DNA from: Shinella lacus
Lineage (GTDB): Bacteria > Pseudomonadota > Alphaproteobacteria > Rhizobiales > Rhizobiaceae
Length of the DNA stretch: 64,000 nt
Direction of reading: 5' to 3'
Assembly (NCBI RefSeq): GCF_010994755.1
Contig: NZ_WHSB02000021.1
Location: 35,766-99,765 of the forward strand
Part shown: positions 62,560 to 64,000 of the stretch, piece after piece
Position numbering within the stretch: the first letter of the stretch is position 1
How the letters are laid out: the number at the start of each line of letters is the position of its first letter
The notes under the pieces: model-generated
The model's database searches: none
Seen by the model: the letters and a program-made list of their open reading frames with translations, nothing else
Told to the model about the DNA's origin: nothing
Position numbers and translations under genes: made by a program

Positions 62560-62849
62560 AGCTCACTTTGTCTGCGTTTGCATTATCGGATCGCGACAGC
62601 ATTTTCACATATATTGAGGCAGTCAATCCTTCAGCCGCCATCTTGATCGACGAACGGATCGTGGGCGCCACTCGTCGCCTGATCGATTTTCCCGCTAGCG
62701 GGCGAGTTGGTAGGATTGCTGGGACGCGCGAACTTTTGATCAACGGCACGCCTTATATCGTGGCATATACCGTTGCCGAGACAACGATCCGTATTCTTCG
62801 CGTCCTACATGGTGCGCAGGAATGGCCGGACTCATTGCCAGGTGGGTGA
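62556..62849 (+). CDS. RelE/ParE-type toxin
   Basis: A 97-residue toxin with LSDRDSIFTYIEAVNPSAA at the N-terminus, then the core FPASGRVGRIAGTRELLI and IRILRVLHGAQEWP. GTG start overlapping the antitoxin stop. It flanks the right end of the denitrification block. Confidence 0.88.
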   Translation: MKLTLSAFALSDRDSIFTYIEAVNPSAAILIDERIVGATRRLIDFPASGRVGRIAGTRELLINGTPYIVAYTVAETTIRILRVLHGAQEWPDSLPGG

Positions 62850-63116
62850 TTCGACTCCCATCAGCGGGGCGGCGGTTCGTATCCCCTATGGCTGAGGCAA
62901 ATGCGAACGTGAATTCGGTGTCTTGTTTCTTTAGTCAGAAAACGGTTCAGTATCCTTCTGAAAGCCAACCGCTATGAAAACCCCACCAATGTCGCATCGC
63001 TTTGGATGGCGACAACCACTCTTGCCTTGGAAGCCGGCTATGGCACGGGCGCGGCCGTCTCGTGATGGTATCTATGGCAGGTTGCGCCAATCGAGCGAGT
63101 TAGAATTTGACAGCCT

Positions 63117-63866
63117 TCAATCCCCTTGATCACCCTTTCTCGAAAGAATGCGCCTCCGGCCGACACTGATAACGTTCTCCATCGCTTGCCGAGCGCCCAT
63201 CTCGTCGCGGCGACGGATTTCTTCAACGATCCGTATGTGATTGGCCGCGACGTCGCCAATCTTTCTCCGGTCGCCGGCCGGTGAACTCAGCTTGAACACC
63301 CCGGCAAGTGCCGCCTCGATAAGGTTTCCTACGGTGCGCATGAATGGATTATGCGAAGCCTCCATGACGGCAAGGTGGAAGCGCAGATCGGCGAGCGCCA
63401 GCGTTTCCGGGGTATGATCCGGATCGCCCATGGCTACTGCAAGGTGCATCATCTGGTTTATTTCCGCCTCGCTGGCCTCACGGGCGGCCAGTGCTGCGGC
63501 ATGCGGCTCGAAACCGCCGCGGATATCACTGAGATGCAAGAGGAAGTCCTCATCCACGCCAACGGCGAAATGCCACGTAAGGATGTCGCCGTCGAAGAGG
63601 TTCCACTGGTCTTTTGAGGTCACGCGCGTGCCGATGCGGGCACGCGGCACAATGAGCCCCTTGGCTGCGAGCGTCTTCATTGCCTCGCGCGGCAAGGTGC
63701 GCGACACCCCGAAGCGGGTTACAAGCTCGACATCGCGGGGCAGCGTGGCTCCGACAGGAAACTCGCCGGAAACGATGGCTTTGCCGAGTTCGGTGACGAC
63801 CTGCAAGTGGCTGGTATGTGCCACCGCTCCGCTTACCATCGTTTCGAGCAGGCCCTTTTTGCGCAC
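63117..63866 (-). CDS. GntR/FadR-family transcriptional regulator
   Basis: A 249-residue regulator with an N-terminal winged helix (VVTELGKAIVSGEFPVGATL, RFGVSRTLPREAMKTLAAKG) and a C-terminal FCD domain with LADLRFHLAVMEASHNP and AANHIRIVEEI. GTG 63866 has GGAGAGGGGGGAG upstream and is preferred over the longer frame to 63923. Likely controls the adjacent transporter in response to a sugar acid or similar. Confidence 0.88.
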   Translation of the reverse strand: MRKKGLLETMVSGAVAHTSHLQVVTELGKAIVSGEFPVGATLPRDVELVTRFGVSRTLPREAMKTLAAKGLIVPRARIGTRVTSKDQWNLFDGDILTWHFAVGVDEDFLLHLSDIRGGFEPHAAALAAREASEAEINQMMHLAVAMGDPDHTPETLALADLRFHLAVMEASHNPFMRTVGNLIEAALAGVFKLSSPAGDRRKIGDVAANHIRIVEEIRRRDEMGARQAMENVISVGRRRILSRKGDQGD

Positions 63867-63915
63867 AGCTCCCCCCTCTCCTAAGCGCTGAAACGTCGTT
63901 GCGAAGGCGCATCCG

Positions 63916-64000
63916 TCAGGCATATCGCCTCCGCCGCGCCGTGAGCTGGATCAGGCCCTTCTGGAGCAGGATGAAGGCGAAGAGCAGCAGGCCGATTAGG
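63916..64000 (-). CDS. Probable ABC transporter permease, C-terminal end (partial)
   Basis: The last 27 residues of a membrane protein: LIGLLLFAFILLQKGLIQLT then the basic end ARRRRYA, resembling the final helix of sugar ABC permeases (RbsC type). It is co-directional with the GntR gene, 50 bases apart. The body lies beyond the window. Confidence 0.5.
   Translation of the reverse strand, partial: LIGLLLFAFILLQKGLIQLTARRRRYA

Noticed and set aside
62850..63116. Possible gene between RelE and the GntR regulator
   Set aside because: No frame with a start, ribosome site and protein-like sequence was found in this 267-base gap.
1..64000. CRISPR array, tRNA or rRNA genes, transposases
   Set aside because: No regularly spaced repeats, no cloverleaf or rRNA signatures and no transposase motifs were found on reading both strands.

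Overview
The window is a stretch of high-GC alphaproteobacterial DNA, most like the Rhizobiaceae (Sinorhizobium, Agrobacterium, Shinella and relatives). This is inferred from the nosRZDFYLX, norEFCBQD, nirKV-nnrR and napEFDABC gene sets, the fixNOQP and fixIS terminal-oxidase genes, and FNR/FixK- and NnrR-type palindromes before most operons. The gene mix recalls the denitrification region of a rhizobial megaplasmid. No rRNA, tRNA, CRISPR array, replication gene or transposase was seen, so replicon type is unproven.

Layout. (1) 1-14.6 kb is a partly decayed copper/metal-handling region. It holds the end of a metal P-type ATPase, a remnant of a PCuAC copper chaperone, a CopZ-like chaperone behind a MerR/CueR-type operator, and nadE. 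A CusA/CzcA RND pump lacks its N-terminal third and abuts a truncated metallo-beta-lactamase head-on. Then come a thymidine-phosphorylase-family gene, cytochrome b561, a periplasmic block (YVTN propeller, multicopper oxidase, two c-type cytochromes, small secreted proteins), CusF-like and cupredoxin proteins, and a second multicopper oxidase without an export signal. (2) 14.6-15.2 kb is a ParD/ParE-type toxin-antitoxin pair. (3) 15.3-28 kb carries nosRZDFYLX, a 49-residue membrane peptide, a RIC/DnrN di-iron repair protein, and a copper set (small secreted protein, YcnI, CopC-CopD). (4) 28-37.4 kb carries a minus-strand fixNOQP-DUF2189-fixIS operon and pseudoazurin. (5) 37.7-42.3 kb holds ubiX and ubiD divergent from ubiT, ubiU and ubiV, the set for oxygen-independent ubiquinone synthesis. 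(6) 42.3-57.2 kb holds a hemerythrin, nor genes, hemN, a DUF2249/DUF59/12-helix cluster, nnrS, nirK, nirV and nnrR. (7) 57.2-62.1 kb is napEFDABC. (8) 62.2-62.9 kb is a RelB/RelE toxin-antitoxin pair, followed by a GntR/FadR regulator and the end of a probable ABC permease.

Together the genes encode complete nitrate-to-dinitrogen respiration (Nap, NirK, Nor, NosZ) with its copper donors, a high-affinity cbb3 oxidase, anaerobic haem (HemN) and ubiquinone (UbiDXTUV) synthesis, NO sensing (NnrR) and damage repair (RIC, hemerythrin, DUF2249 proteins). Twelve TTG-N8-CAA palindromes were found before these operons. The whole respiratory block lies between two toxin-antitoxin modules, which suggests a cargo segment.
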